Shown one piece after another: positions 55,924-64,000 of a stretch of DNA of 64,000 bases (positions are counted from its first letter, which is position 1; each line of letters opens with the position of its first letter). Source of the stretch: Vibrio methylphosphonaticus. Its GTDB lineage: Bacteria > Pseudomonadota > Gammaproteobacteria > Enterobacterales > Vibrionaceae. The position numbers were made by a program, and so were the translations under genes. The DNA lies in the NCBI RefSeq assembly GCF_023634655.1, contig NZ_JAMKMS010000008.1, forward strand, positions 124,001 through 188,000. Direction: 5' to 3'. Under the pieces are notes generated by a model. It was not told where the DNA came from. It did not search any database and saw only the letters and a list, made by a program, of their open reading frames with translations.

Positions 55924-57994
55924 CGAAACTCTAGCGTTTAACGGTAAGGCGTACCGCGTGCTTTTTACTGAGACAAGTTACTTCTATTGGATCGCTATTG
56001 ATGAGGATAAAGGTTTACCTGAAAGAGTCTATTTTGATGAATGCCGCAACTGGGTCGATGAAGGGCGTATAGAAAAAATTCCTGACCCTTATTCATATCT
56101 TCAAGGAGAATCTTGGAGCAAAGAGTCAAATGTATATCAGGAAAGGCACAACGACTTTGATTTGATTAAGCCTATCGTAGATGGCGAAGGAGCGTTTGAC
56201 AAAAGAGTTCGAGCAAAAAGGTTTAGTCATGCGGTTGCCAGTTCAAATAAAACAAAATCGACCATCTATCGTTTAGTTCGGAGATATTGGCAGCGTGGAC
56301 AAATAAAAAATGCTCTAATACCAGATTACAAAAACTCAGGCGCTGCCGGAAAGAGAAGAAACTTCACAACAAATAAAGCTGGTAAGTCTAGGGTTTACGG
56401 CGTCGGTGATGGCAAACAAGTCACTGAAGAAATCAGAAAACAGTTCCGAATTATTTGTGATAAATATTTGATGAATGATAAAGGGAACTCCGTTGCTTAT
56501 GCACATAGGAAGTTTTCAAAAGCATATAAATTAAAGAACCCAGATGCTGAAGAGCATGAAATTCCAACACTCCGCCAATTTAGATATTTCTACAAAACCG
56601 AGTATAGCAAGGTCACAAAGCTTACCGTTCAAACACCTCAAGGCAATTACAATAAAGATGTTAGGCCACTACATGGAACTGCAACCGAGCAAGCTTTAGG
56701 CCCAGGTAGTCGATATGAGATTGATGCCACCATTGCAGATATTTACTTAGTAGATGATGACGATGCAGACAAGGTTATCGGTCGGCCGACGATTTATATG
56801 GTCATTGATGTTTTTAGTCGAATGGTTGCTGGTTTTTATATTGGTTTCGATAATCCATCTTTCCCCGTTGCAATGAAAGCCCTGATATGCAGCTTTAGCA
56901 GCAAAGTAGAAACCTGCGCAAAATATGGTATCGATATTTCAGAAGAACAGTGGCCATGCATAGGTATTCCTGATGTATTGCTAGCTGATCGCGGTGAATT
57001 GATGAGCCACCAAGCAAATTATTTGGTTGATGCTATTGGTGTTCGACTTGAAAGTGCTCCACCTCGAAGAGGCGATGCTAAAGGCATTGTCGAGAGATCA
57101 TTTGGCACATTACAGGCTAAGTTCAAGCCCTATATGCCAGGTGTCGTAACTGGTAACAAGGTTAAGAAGCACGGTGAAAAAGATTATAGAGTTGAAGCTG
57201 CTGTGGCGAGATCTGACTTTGTTGAGATATTGCTCTATTCAATACTTGCTCACAACTTAAATAAACCTTTAGAAAAGTACGATCGTGCTCCTGATATGCC
57301 AGAAAACCTTCCCTCGATCCCAATTGAACTTTGGAAGTGGGGGCTTCAACATCGTACTGGACGTATACGAGCCATTGATACGGATCTTGCAAAGGTACTG
57401 CTGTTACCGCGTCAAAAAGTCACTGTATCCGAGTTAGGCATAAAGTTATGGGGATTAACCTACACAGGAAAAGAAATTATTCAGATAGGATGGATGCACC
57501 GCTCTTCGGAAGTATCTAGACCTAAAAAACTATTTGCAGCTTATGAGCTTGGTTCTGCTAATCACATATATCTTTTTCCTGAAGAAGGAAAAAATACATT
57601 TTGGGTTTGTGATCTTTCTAGTCGAAGTAGAGAGTTCCGTGATCTAACTTGGTATCAAGTATGGGAACGTCAAGCGGCTCAAAAACAGAGTTTGGCTGAG
57701 GCTAACTATCAATTTGCACCAGTAGAACGGGATTTTGATGATCTTCTTGAAAAGAAACTGAAGAAGGCTAAAAAGAATCGTAAAACCAGTACATTGAGCA
57801 ACGCGCAAAAGATAAATGAAATTAAAGACAATAAACGGAATGCGCGAGAGAAAGAGAGAAAGGAATTAGCAATACAGCCCGCTAGGGCAAAACAAGAAGA
57901 AGTCGCGCTGGTGATACCTATAAAGGGAGAGGAGGAAAGTTATCAACTGCCTGACTTCATACCGGAGCTATTTGATGATGAGGATGATAACTGA
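55910..57994 (+). CDS. tnsB: TnsB DDE transposase, element 2
   Basis: 694 aa from ATG 55910, preceded by a GGGGGG tract. Catalytic Asp272 (YEIDATIADIYLV), Asp360 (LLADRGE) and Glu395 (GIVERSF), one below the Tn7 numbers 273/361/396. The C-terminus is basic then acidic (ELFDDEDDN). A TTG start at 55871 is possible but lies in tnsA. The stop overlaps tnsC (TGATG). Confidence 0.96.
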   Translation: MWPVNETLAFNGKAYRVLFTETSYFYWIAIDEDKGLPERVYFDECRNWVDEGRIEKIPDPYSYLQGESWSKESNVYQERHNDFDLIKPIVDGEGAFDKRVRAKRFSHAVASSNKTKSTIYRLVRRYWQRGQIKNALIPDYKNSGAAGKRRNFTTNKAGKSRVYGVGDGKQVTEEIRKQFRIICDKYLMNDKGNSVAYAHRKFSKAYKLKNPDAEEHEIPTLRQFRYFYKTEYSKVTKLTVQTPQGNYNKDVRPLHGTATEQALGPGSRYEIDATIADIYLVDDDDADKVIGRPTIYMVIDVFSRMVAGFYIGFDNPSFPVAMKALICSFSSKVETCAKYGIDISEEQWPCIGIPDVLLADRGELMSHQANYLVDAIGVRLESAPPRRGDAKGIVERSFGTLQAKFKPYMPGVVTGNKVKKHGEKDYRVEAAVARSDFVEILLYSILAHNLNKPLEKYDRAPDMPENLPSIPIELWKWGLQHRTGRIRAIDTDLAKVLLLPRQKVTVSELGIKLWGLTYTGKEIIQIGWMHRSSEVSRPKKLFAAYELGSANHIYLFPEEGKNTFWVCDLSSRSREFRDLTWYQVWERQAAQKQSLAEANYQFAPVERDFDDLLEKKLKKAKKNRKTSTLSNAQKINEIKDNKRNAREKERKELAIQPARAKQEEVALVIPIKGEEESYQLPDFIPELFDDEDDN

Positions 57995-59652
57995 TGAAAA
58001 AATGCCAAGATCATCGTGTAGTTGCCGTCTATCAAAGTGCAACACTCTCAGCTTATCGAGATAACCCGCTGATAGAAGCACTACCACCGATAAATAGTTT
58101 CCTGGTCGATTCGATTGCTCTAAAGGGCTCGTTAAGGTGCACCGCAGAAGATATTCATCGAAATGGCATTGAAAGAGCGCATAGTATCTGTCGTGTTATT
58201 GATGATTTTTTCCAGCCCCTCAGTCAGCACATACAGTTACATGAACGACTTTCATTGATGATACGGCGTGGCTATGTTGGAAGAAATCCCGAAACAGGTG
58301 ATTGGGCAAGACATATACAAAATGGTTACGAGCGTGTTTTATCTGGTGATTTGAAGGCGATAAAGTTCACGGAAGTTTGTTCTACAGCCCAAAGCATGAC
58401 ATTGATTGGATGTAGCGGCAATGGCAAAACAACAGCGATCAAGCAGCTTTTGTCGTTATATCCTCAAGTTATTTACCACCCTGACAGAAATCTTGAGCAA
58501 GTCGTTTATCTAAAAATTGACTGCTCCCATGATGGATCACTTAAAGAGCTGTGCTTGAACTTTTTTCGTGCGATGGATAGAGCATTAGGAACATCCAACT
58601 ACGAAAGACAATACTCGATGAGCAAAAGGCCCAGTATTGAAACACTTTTGGCTGCAATGGCCCAAGTTGCAAATACTCACGCAGTAGGTGTTCTTATTAT
58701 TGATGAAATACAGCATCTTAGCCGTTCTCGCTCTGGTGGATCTGAGAAAATGCTCAATTTTTTTGTGACATTAGTAAATACCATTGGTCTTCCTGTTATT
58801 TTGGTCGGAACACCACGAGCTCGCGAGATATTTGAAGCTGATATGAGATCTGCAAGGCGAGGCTCTGGTCTTGGTGCGATTTTTTGGGATCCAATGGAAG
58901 AAGGAAGAGAGTGGAAAGCGCTCACGGATAAGTTATGGACTCTTCAATGGCTACAAAAACGTGATGAGGTGCTGTCGGATGACATTCGTTCTCTATGGTA
59001 TGACCTGAGCCAAGGTGTTCTAGATATTGTGGTTAAGCTATATGTCTTGTGTCAGTTGAGAGCAATCGCGACAAAAGTAGAAAGGATTACGCCTAAATTA
59101 ATGCAACAGGTTTACGAGGATGAATTAAAACCTGTCCATCCAATGCTAGCAGCCCTGCGTTCTGGTGACGTTGAAGAAATGATTAAATTTTCAGATCTTA
59201 AACTAAGCAACACTGATAAAAGGTTGCTTGAGCTGCAAAAACAGGTAGCCACAACTGCTCAGCAGACACCAGAGGAGTTTGCATATCAACAGCTTAGAAC
59301 CGATGAAGAGCGGCGAGTGTATATGGCCCTAAAAGATGAGTTTGACTCAACGCTTTTAGCTCCTGTAATACGACAGCTATTTGATCAATATCCTGATTTG
59401 ACATGGATAAGCTTACTGCCACTGGTACATGAACATCTCACTAATCCTGAACAGTTACAATCTAAAAAAGAGGCTAAGCCAAGTAAGGGCAAGAGGGCAT
59501 CATCAATCAAACAGACTCAGTGGCATACGCTTGATAGTGAGGACTTGAGATTTGTTCACTCTCAATCTGGTTCTGATAAAGAAGTGTACACAGCAATGTC
59601 AAAGTCTGGTTTGATTTTAGACATTCAGTCATTGCTAGAAAAGGCGGTTTAA
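57994..59652 (+). CDS. tnsC: TnsC AAA+ ATPase regulator, element 2
   Basis: 552 aa. Walker A GCSGNGKT is at 139-146 and Walker B is VLIIDEIQHLSRSRSGG. FFVTLVNTIGLPVILVGTPRAREIF is shared with the element 1 protein (FFVTLTNVIKVPVLFIGTPKALELF). The C-terminal tail is longer than in element 1. One-base start/stop overlap with tnsB. Confidence 0.95.
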   Translation: MKKCQDHRVVAVYQSATLSAYRDNPLIEALPPINSFLVDSIALKGSLRCTAEDIHRNGIERAHSICRVIDDFFQPLSQHIQLHERLSLMIRRGYVGRNPETGDWARHIQNGYERVLSGDLKAIKFTEVCSTAQSMTLIGCSGNGKTTAIKQLLSLYPQVIYHPDRNLEQVVYLKIDCSHDGSLKELCLNFFRAMDRALGTSNYERQYSMSKRPSIETLLAAMAQVANTHAVGVLIIDEIQHLSRSRSGGSEKMLNFFVTLVNTIGLPVILVGTPRAREIFEADMRSARRGSGLGAIFWDPMEEGREWKALTDKLWTLQWLQKRDEVLSDDIRSLWYDLSQGVLDIVVKLYVLCQLRAIATKVERITPKLMQQVYEDELKPVHPMLAALRSGDVEEMIKFSDLKLSNTDKRLLELQKQVATTAQQTPEEFAYQQLRTDEERRVYMALKDEFDSTLLAPVIRQLFDQYPDLTWISLLPLVHEHLTNPEQLQSKKEAKPSKGKRASSIKQTQWHTLDSEDLRFVHSQSGSDKEVYTAMSKSGLILDIQSLLEKAV

Positions 59653-59654
59653 TA

Positions 59655-61172
59655 TTGCGCTGCTTCCCTGTCCCATACCCAGATGAATTAATCTATAGCT
59701 TGGTGGCTAGAGCTGGAATTCGCAGTGCGATAACAAGTTCTAAACAGCTACTAGATGAAGTGTTTGGTGACAGAAGAGTGATTGCGACAATTGACCTGCC
59801 TAGTCATTTGTCATCGATATCAGAGCTGCTAATCAACACGGGACGATTTGATATTCAAGAGCTTATTTATGAGCATACAATGTTCCCGATTTACGCTCCT
59901 TTTGTTGATGAAAGCATTAGGATTAGAGCGATGGAGCGAATGGAACATTGCGCTAAGGGCTCTGTTCATCTAATGCTGGGAGCCCCAGCTTCTATTGTAA
60001 AAACATCGGATAACTTTCGTGTTTGCCCAGCTTGTGTCGCGGAGCAAAAGCAAAAATATGGAGAAAGTTATTGGTCTAGGTTGTGGTTTTTACCATCCTT
60101 ACCTTATTGCCCTGAGCACGGCCTTCTGAATAAATCGACAACCTCTTACCATGATAGTCGGCACACGTACCATGCATGTGGCCGAATACAATGTCAGCCC
60201 TTTTTATGTAACCACCAGAATATAACAGCGCAGCGGTTTGCTTACTTAGCGAGCAAAGCTAAAGAGGTAATGTGTTTACCAGCCCAAGGCTCCCCGACTC
60301 AGCATCAATGGAGCCTTTTCTACAATCATCTAGCACACGACTTTGGGTGTGGAAAAGGCCCTAAACAGATTGCTCACGATAAGATTGCGGACTTAGTTGT
60401 AAGCAAGATCGTTACCCCTGAGCTAACCATCAACTCTGATAGAGATACTAACTGGCTTCGCACGTTATTTCGCCGTCATCGTAAAGCTTTTAGCTATCTA
60501 CAGCACTTAACGGTTTGGTGTGCTTTTATTCCTGAAATGTCGGCTAGTGAGATCATAAAAGAAGTAAAATCAAAAGATAAAGTGACGGTATCGATCCCGA
60601 AGGACAATGCTCAGCTTGTGCCAAATCCAAGTGAAGAAAAACGTGAGCTGTGGCGTCATTTAATAGGTAACGCCCCGGTTAAGAGAGCACGCAAACTTCC
60701 TGGTGGTGGTGCACTGTATGCTTGGCTATACCGAAATGATAGAGATTGGCTATTAGCTTTCAATCGAGTCCATCAATCCCAATCGCATGTAAGGCAGAAA
60801 AAAGTAGATTGGAGAGCAAGAGACCGATCACTAACTAAGCAGTTTATTAGGATTGTAGAACGATTAGATACTGTTGTTGATGGTCCTCGAAGAAGCAAAA
60901 ATTTCTTACTTAAGCAGCTAGATGATTACGGTTCGGTGAGCAAAAAACTGAACTTATTACCCTTGCTATCTTTTGCTTTGAATCGGTATCAAGAAAGCGT
61001 CTTTGAGTTTCAAGCTCGTCGGCTAGTCATAGCTGTAATCGCAAAATCAAAAACAGGTTTAGGAATGAGTTGCTGGCAATTGATGCGTTCAGCAAGCCTT
61101 CCTAAAGAAAGAATAGTGCCAATCGTCGACGACTTACTTGGCTGGGTAGCCACGGGATCAAATCTAAAATAA
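59655..61172 (+). CDS. tnsD: TnsD/TniQ target selector, element 2
   Basis: 505 aa starting at TTG 59655, two bases after the tnsC stop. MRCFPVPYPDELIYSLVARAGIRS is the TniQ N-terminus; a zinc motif lies near 120-160 (CPAC, then CPEH), with further Cys around 170-185. C-terminal LYAWLYRNDRDWL is also in the element 1 protein. It should target attTn7. Confidence 0.93.
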   Translation: MRCFPVPYPDELIYSLVARAGIRSAITSSKQLLDEVFGDRRVIATIDLPSHLSSISELLINTGRFDIQELIYEHTMFPIYAPFVDESIRIRAMERMEHCAKGSVHLMLGAPASIVKTSDNFRVCPACVAEQKQKYGESYWSRLWFLPSLPYCPEHGLLNKSTTSYHDSRHTYHACGRIQCQPFLCNHQNITAQRFAYLASKAKEVMCLPAQGSPTQHQWSLFYNHLAHDFGCGKGPKQIAHDKIADLVVSKIVTPELTINSDRDTNWLRTLFRRHRKAFSYLQHLTVWCAFIPEMSASEIIKEVKSKDKVTVSIPKDNAQLVPNPSEEKRELWRHLIGNAPVKRARKLPGGGALYAWLYRNDRDWLLAFNRVHQSQSHVRQKKVDWRARDRSLTKQFIRIVERLDTVVDGPRRSKNFLLKQLDDYGSVSKKLNLLPLLSFALNRYQESVFEFQARRLVIAVIAKSKTGLGMSCWQLMRSASLPKERIVPIVDDLLGWVATGSNLK

Positions 61173-61182
61173 GGATGGACTG

Positions 61183-62812
61183 ATGGGAGCGAGGTTTTAC
61201 AAGTGTGATGATGATGTGCGTGTAGTTCATACTGGTAAGATATTGGTGCGGGAAAGTGATAAGTCTTACCGGCCTTTAATTGAGGTTTGGTGCTATCCCC
61301 CACAGCAGAAAAATAATTTTCATGCGACTGCATTTTCTAACGTTCCTGCTTTGTATCGAGGAAAAATAATTAATCAAAGAGGGTTATCAGAAAGTTACGC
61401 TAAACGAGGGCGTCATAAATTTAGAAGTAATGAGCTCCTTCGACACAGTAACTTGAGTGAGTTCCCCGACTCAGAGTCAGCAGAGTCTTTGAGAAAGAAA
61501 GAGTCAGCGCAACATGCATTTGTATTAGACCGAGGCGCTGCCCCTAAACTGATTATTCCTCAGCTAGAGTTGGCAAGGGTCCTATTTTATGCCAGCTCTT
61601 ACTTATCGCGAGCGTCATTAATGTCTTCTCGTTTGCTCACCGACTTCAAAGTCGAAGTCAACACCAAGGAGGATTATACCAATATCGAAGTGTTGCAAAC
61701 ATCAAACTTCCCTCCTTCCGCATTCAATGATTCTGCAACAAGAGCAATGTTGAGCTGGTTACTTATTGATAGCAATGCAAAGCGTTCATTTGAATCGATT
61801 TTTAGATACTTTAACGTCGAGAAGGACCGAGATGTATCTATGGGGTATAAGCGCTGGCTATTTCACTTCGACCCCCCCTCAAATGTCTGGGTGGTCTTTC
61901 TCGTATGAAGGCCGGCTTGATGCAAGTGGCCGCTACTTTCTGGTTGAAAAGATCACGGATATTGGAATTAATGCTCAAATGCCGTCTAGGGTCTATTTCC
62001 ATAATCCTTCTTTTACGCATCCAGATGAAGGCCAAGAGTCAACCACTGGTGGAAAATGCCCTGAACCATACGAGCGGCCAGAAGAGCATATTATCGATGA
62101 TGAGCGTGAGGCTTCCGATGCTAACCATGCATTCTTACTAGGTGAAAATACTTGCTCAGTAAGGTTTAAAAATCGTTTTTCAACGTCGAAAGCAACAACG
62201 CCTAAAAGAAGTCATCGGCCAGATAGAAGCAAAGATGCAGCTAAGAAAGCTGGTGATATGGTCAGTACCAATGAACCTGGCAGTAATGGTGAGATACCTT
62301 CGGCAGACATGGGTGGAGGTATGCAAGATTGCACTGATAGATCAGAGGAGTATGCCTCTCGTTTTACGGCCTTTAACATGATGGTGCAAATGCTAGAGGA
62401 AAAATACGCCTGCACAATCATTGACTCGTACACTCATGAGCTAGATCAGGTTGGACGTAGTAAATGCCACTTGATTGACTCTGATGCAAAGAGAACGATT
62501 CGTTGCGTTGTCGTGGAGCGAAATAGTCATGTGAATTACTTGCTCGAAGTTGATGTAACGGGCCTGAATAAATGGCTCTCAACCAAATGCGTTAGGCAGA
62601 ACGATACTCGTAACTGGAAAAATCAGTTTTCTAGAATCAAAAAAGGCGTGGTGACAAAATCTCTTGGATGGCCAACACAAGAAATGGATGCCATGTTTGG
62701 CTTCAAAAAGCACATTGGCATTTCTCACCCTAAATCAGTAGAGGGGCACCCTACAGGTATTCCAACTGAATCTATCTTAGACTGGGCCGGGAGGGTTGCT
62801 GAGAAACTCTAG
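61183..62812 (+). pseudogene. tnsE: TnsE, element 2, split by a frameshift
   Basis: The first frame (61183-61908) begins MGARFYKCDDDVRVVHTGKIL, a Tn7-like TnsE N-terminus, and breaks off after FHFDPP. The second frame resumes at PQMSGWSFSYEGRLDASGRYFLVE and continues to 62812, ending ILDWAGRVAEKL as in Tn7 TnsE. The break falls on seven C residues (61872-61878). One more C would restore DPPPQMSGW, matching Tn7 DPPPMQGW and EPPPLKNW in element 1. Both halves are otherwise conserved with no further stops, so the lesion is recent, or a sequencing artefact in a homopolymer. Confidence 0.9.
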
Positions 62813-62964
62813 TGTTTTTAGCTATGTGGCAAGCGATTCGTGGCACTATCTGAATTCGAAGTGCCTCCAAATGATTTAGAGTTAATGTCCATTACATTGT
62901 TTTTAATTAGCTTCCAATTTATCCCTCACCAATAATATTCCTCTTAAATTTTTTCTCAATATGC

Positions 62965-62996
62965 TTGACCTATGTCTAACACATAGGTTTTAAGCT
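62965..62996 (+). promoter_or_regulatory. MerR-type promoter with 20-bp spacer
   Basis: A -35 TTGACC (62965-62970) and -10-like TAAGCT (62991-62996) are separated by 20 bp, longer than usual as in MerR-controlled promoters. The spacer is spanned by the inverted repeat ACCTATG-N7-CATAGGT (62968-62988), resembling CadR/PbrR operators. Confidence 0.8.
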
Positions 62997-63033
62997 ACAA
63001 CTAATACACATTGGTAACGAATTGGAGATAGTT

Positions 63034-63147
63034 ATGAGTTGTTGTAACAAAGCCCCAAACGGTGGGAGCAGTGACCCTAAGTTGTTACTTAAACTGTTTA
63101 TTGGGTTGTTTGTGATTATATTTTTAGTCGCATTTATTTTTGGCTAG
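63034..63147 (+). CDS. 37-aa Cys-Cys membrane peptide
   Basis: MSCCNKAPNG at the N-terminus (CC motif) and one hydrophobic helix (~18-37, LLLKLFIGLFVIIFLVAFIF). GGAGATAGTT ribosome site before ATG 63034. First gene after the MerR-type promoter, so metal-induced expression is likely. The function is unknown; a metal-binding or transporter-accessory role is inference. Confidence 0.7.
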   Translation: MSCCNKAPNGGSSDPKLLLKLFIGLFVIIFLVAFIFG

Positions 63148-63200
63148 CAACATAAAACGAATAAAGTTTCATGTGCGTTAAACCTTCAGAGGCATGGATT

Positions 63201-63635
63201 ATGTTGACAACTGAAATTGCGAGAGCAGCAGGTGTGACTGCTGAAACAGTCAGGTTTTACACTAGAAAAGGCCTTCTTTATGCAGAGCGAGATCCCAACA
63301 ATGGCTACAAGATGTACCAGCAAAGTGCCGTTAATCGCCTGAAGTTCATTTCTCATGCGCGATCTATTGGTTTTAGCCTTAGCCAGATTCAAGAAATCAT
63401 TGATTACTCCGAGCAAGAGCTGACTCCTTGCCCAGCTGTGAGGCAAATGCTGACTGATAAAATCGTAGAAACCAAGCAAAAGATCGAAGAGCACCAACGC
63501 CATTTAGCCATGATGGAAGCAACTTACGCAGAGTGGAATGAAAAACCGGATATGGAGCCCAACGGCAACGCATTGTGTTGCTTAATCGAGGACTGGTCTG
63601 AGAAGCACCATCAAGTATTACCCGAGGAAAACTAA
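63201..63635 (+). CDS. MerR-family metal-responsive regulator
   Basis: 144 aa. The N-terminal MerR winged helix starts TTEIARAAGVTAETVRFYTRKGLL, followed by a dimerisation coiled coil (~80-115). Cys77 (TPCPAV) matches the conserved metal ligand of ZntR/CadR proteins, and Cys126-Cys127 in the C-terminal ALCCLIEDW could complete a site for Cd, Pb, Zn or Cu. It is in the same orientation as the promoter and the P-type ATPase, suggesting autoregulation. ATG 63201 has AGAGG upstream; an in-frame start at 63171 is less likely. Confidence 0.9.
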   Translation: MLTTEIARAAGVTAETVRFYTRKGLLYAERDPNNGYKMYQQSAVNRLKFISHARSIGFSLSQIQEIIDYSEQELTPCPAVRQMLTDKIVETKQKIEEHQRHLAMMEATYAEWNEKPDMEPNGNALCCLIEDWSEKHHQVLPEEN

Positions 63636-63636
63636 C

Positions 63637-64000
63637 ATGAACACAACACAGTATTCTCTAGCACTTTCCGGCATTAACTGTGGCCGATGTGTCGCTAAAA
63701 TTGTAGATGGGTTACGTGAAAGAGACCCGGATGTATCTTTCACTATTAATGATACGAAAAACAGAGCAGAGCTCATAACCACGTTGCTGCCAGAAAGCGC
63801 GATAGAAGTCCTTGCAAAGTTAGGTTATGCGGCTTCAATACCTACGCAACAAGAGTACCGTACATCAGTATCTAATGTTACTTGCCAACACTGTGTGGGT
63901 AAAATCACTCAAGCGATAGGTGGATTGGATGGTGCTGCTCAAGTGGTTGTTGATTTAGAAAATCAAACATTGGTTGTGAATAGCAGTTTGAACGGCAATG
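63637..64000 (+). CDS. CopA-like P-type ATPase, N-terminal part
   Basis: The first 121 codons are in the window; the remainder is beyond it. Two heavy-metal-associated (HMA) domains are visible: SGINCGRCVAKIVDGL at about 11-26, and SNVTCQHCVGKITQAI at about 80-95, each with a CxxC metal motif. Two N-terminal HMA domains are typical of copper-exporting P1B ATPases. It starts one base after the merR stop. The metal (Cu versus Cd/Zn/Pb) cannot be fixed from this part; the MerR operator looks more like the Cd/Pb type. Confidence 0.85.
   Translation, partial: MNTTQYSLALSGINCGRCVAKIVDGLRERDPDVSFTINDTKNRAELITTLLPESAIEVLAKLGYAASIPTQQEYRTSVSNVTCQHCVGKITQAIGGLDGAAQVVVDLENQTLVVNSSLNGN

Larger units (their letters stand above)
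54979..64000 (+). mobile_element. Tn7-like transposon, element 2 (left end outside window)
   Basis: Begins TGTCGGTAGACATTAAAG at the ATGGG junction and runs past the window end. It encodes tnsA, B, C, D and a frameshifted tnsE, then MerR-regulated metal-transport cargo. No left-end repeats are seen after tnsE, so the cargo continues. Its Tns proteins are closer to canonical Tn7 than those of element 1: TnsA catalytic positions are numerically identical to Tn7, and TnsB positions are each one lower. Confidence 0.92.

Noticed and set aside
61872..61908. Programmed -1 frameshift in tnsE of element 2
   Set aside because: Joining the frames needs +1 (or -2) slippage, not -1, and no stimulatory structure is obvious; a one-base deletion in C8 or a read error explains it more simply.
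62813..62964. Left end of element 2 just after tnsE
   Set aside because: No CCGACA terminus, TnsB-type repeats or ATGGG in this stretch, and metal-transport cargo follows; the end must be beyond the window.

Overview
The window looks like Vibrionaceae chromosome, most likely Vibrio. The evidence is a Qrr quorum-sensing small RNA with a sigma-54 promoter and LuxO boxes, the mtlA-mtlD-mtlR cluster with CRP sites, several c-di-GMP genes and the DeoR-glmS pair. The first ~36.4 kb is host backbone; the remainder is two Tn7-like transposons inserted in tandem downstream of glmS.

Backbone, left to right: the 3' end of alkA overlapping ogt (alkylation repair); a qrr sRNA; a large XRE regulator (minus strand) divergent from a small orphan protein resembling one domain of malate synthase G; two tandem paralogous HD-GYP-type membrane phosphohydrolases and a GGDEF cyclase (c-di-GMP turnover); a CRY-DASH cryptochrome followed by an Fe-S (6-4)-type photolyase; a PhzF / HD hydrolase / small GNAT operon; and a ~12 kb polyamine catabolic block. 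That block holds an NhaC-type antiporter, puuA, puuD, puuR, puuC, puuB, aguB, aguA, gabD and gabT. Together they can take agmatine to putrescine, then gamma-glutamylated intermediates, GABA and succinate. After it come the mannitol PTS cluster (mtlA, mtlD, mtlR), a DeoR-family regulator and glmS.

Element 1 (36483-54973, ~18.5 kb) has both ends visible. Its termini start with TGTCGG, carry TnsB-type repeats (three in tandem on the right, three spaced on the left), and are flanked by the 5-bp direct repeat ATGGG. It encodes TnsA, B, C, D and E, then defence cargo: a type I restriction-modification system (hsdM, hsdS, hsdR) and a reverse transcriptase-nitrilase fusion of the DRT1/UG1 kind. Element 2 begins at 54979, directly after the second ATGGG copy. 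Its right end and TnsA/TnsB residue numbering are closer to canonical Tn7. It encodes TnsA-D and a tnsE split by a one-base frameshift in a C7 run, then a metal-responsive cargo block: a MerR-type promoter, a 37-aa Cys-Cys membrane peptide, a MerR regulator and the start of a CopA-like P-type ATPase. Its left end lies beyond the window. Element 1 probably inserted second, between glmS and the resident element 2.

Other recurring structures: both tnsA genes are preceded by an intrinsic-terminator-like hairpin running into the start codon, and several gene 3' ends carry short degenerate tandem repeats (14, 15, 17 and 20-bp periods). All calls are from reading the sequence; no database search was run.
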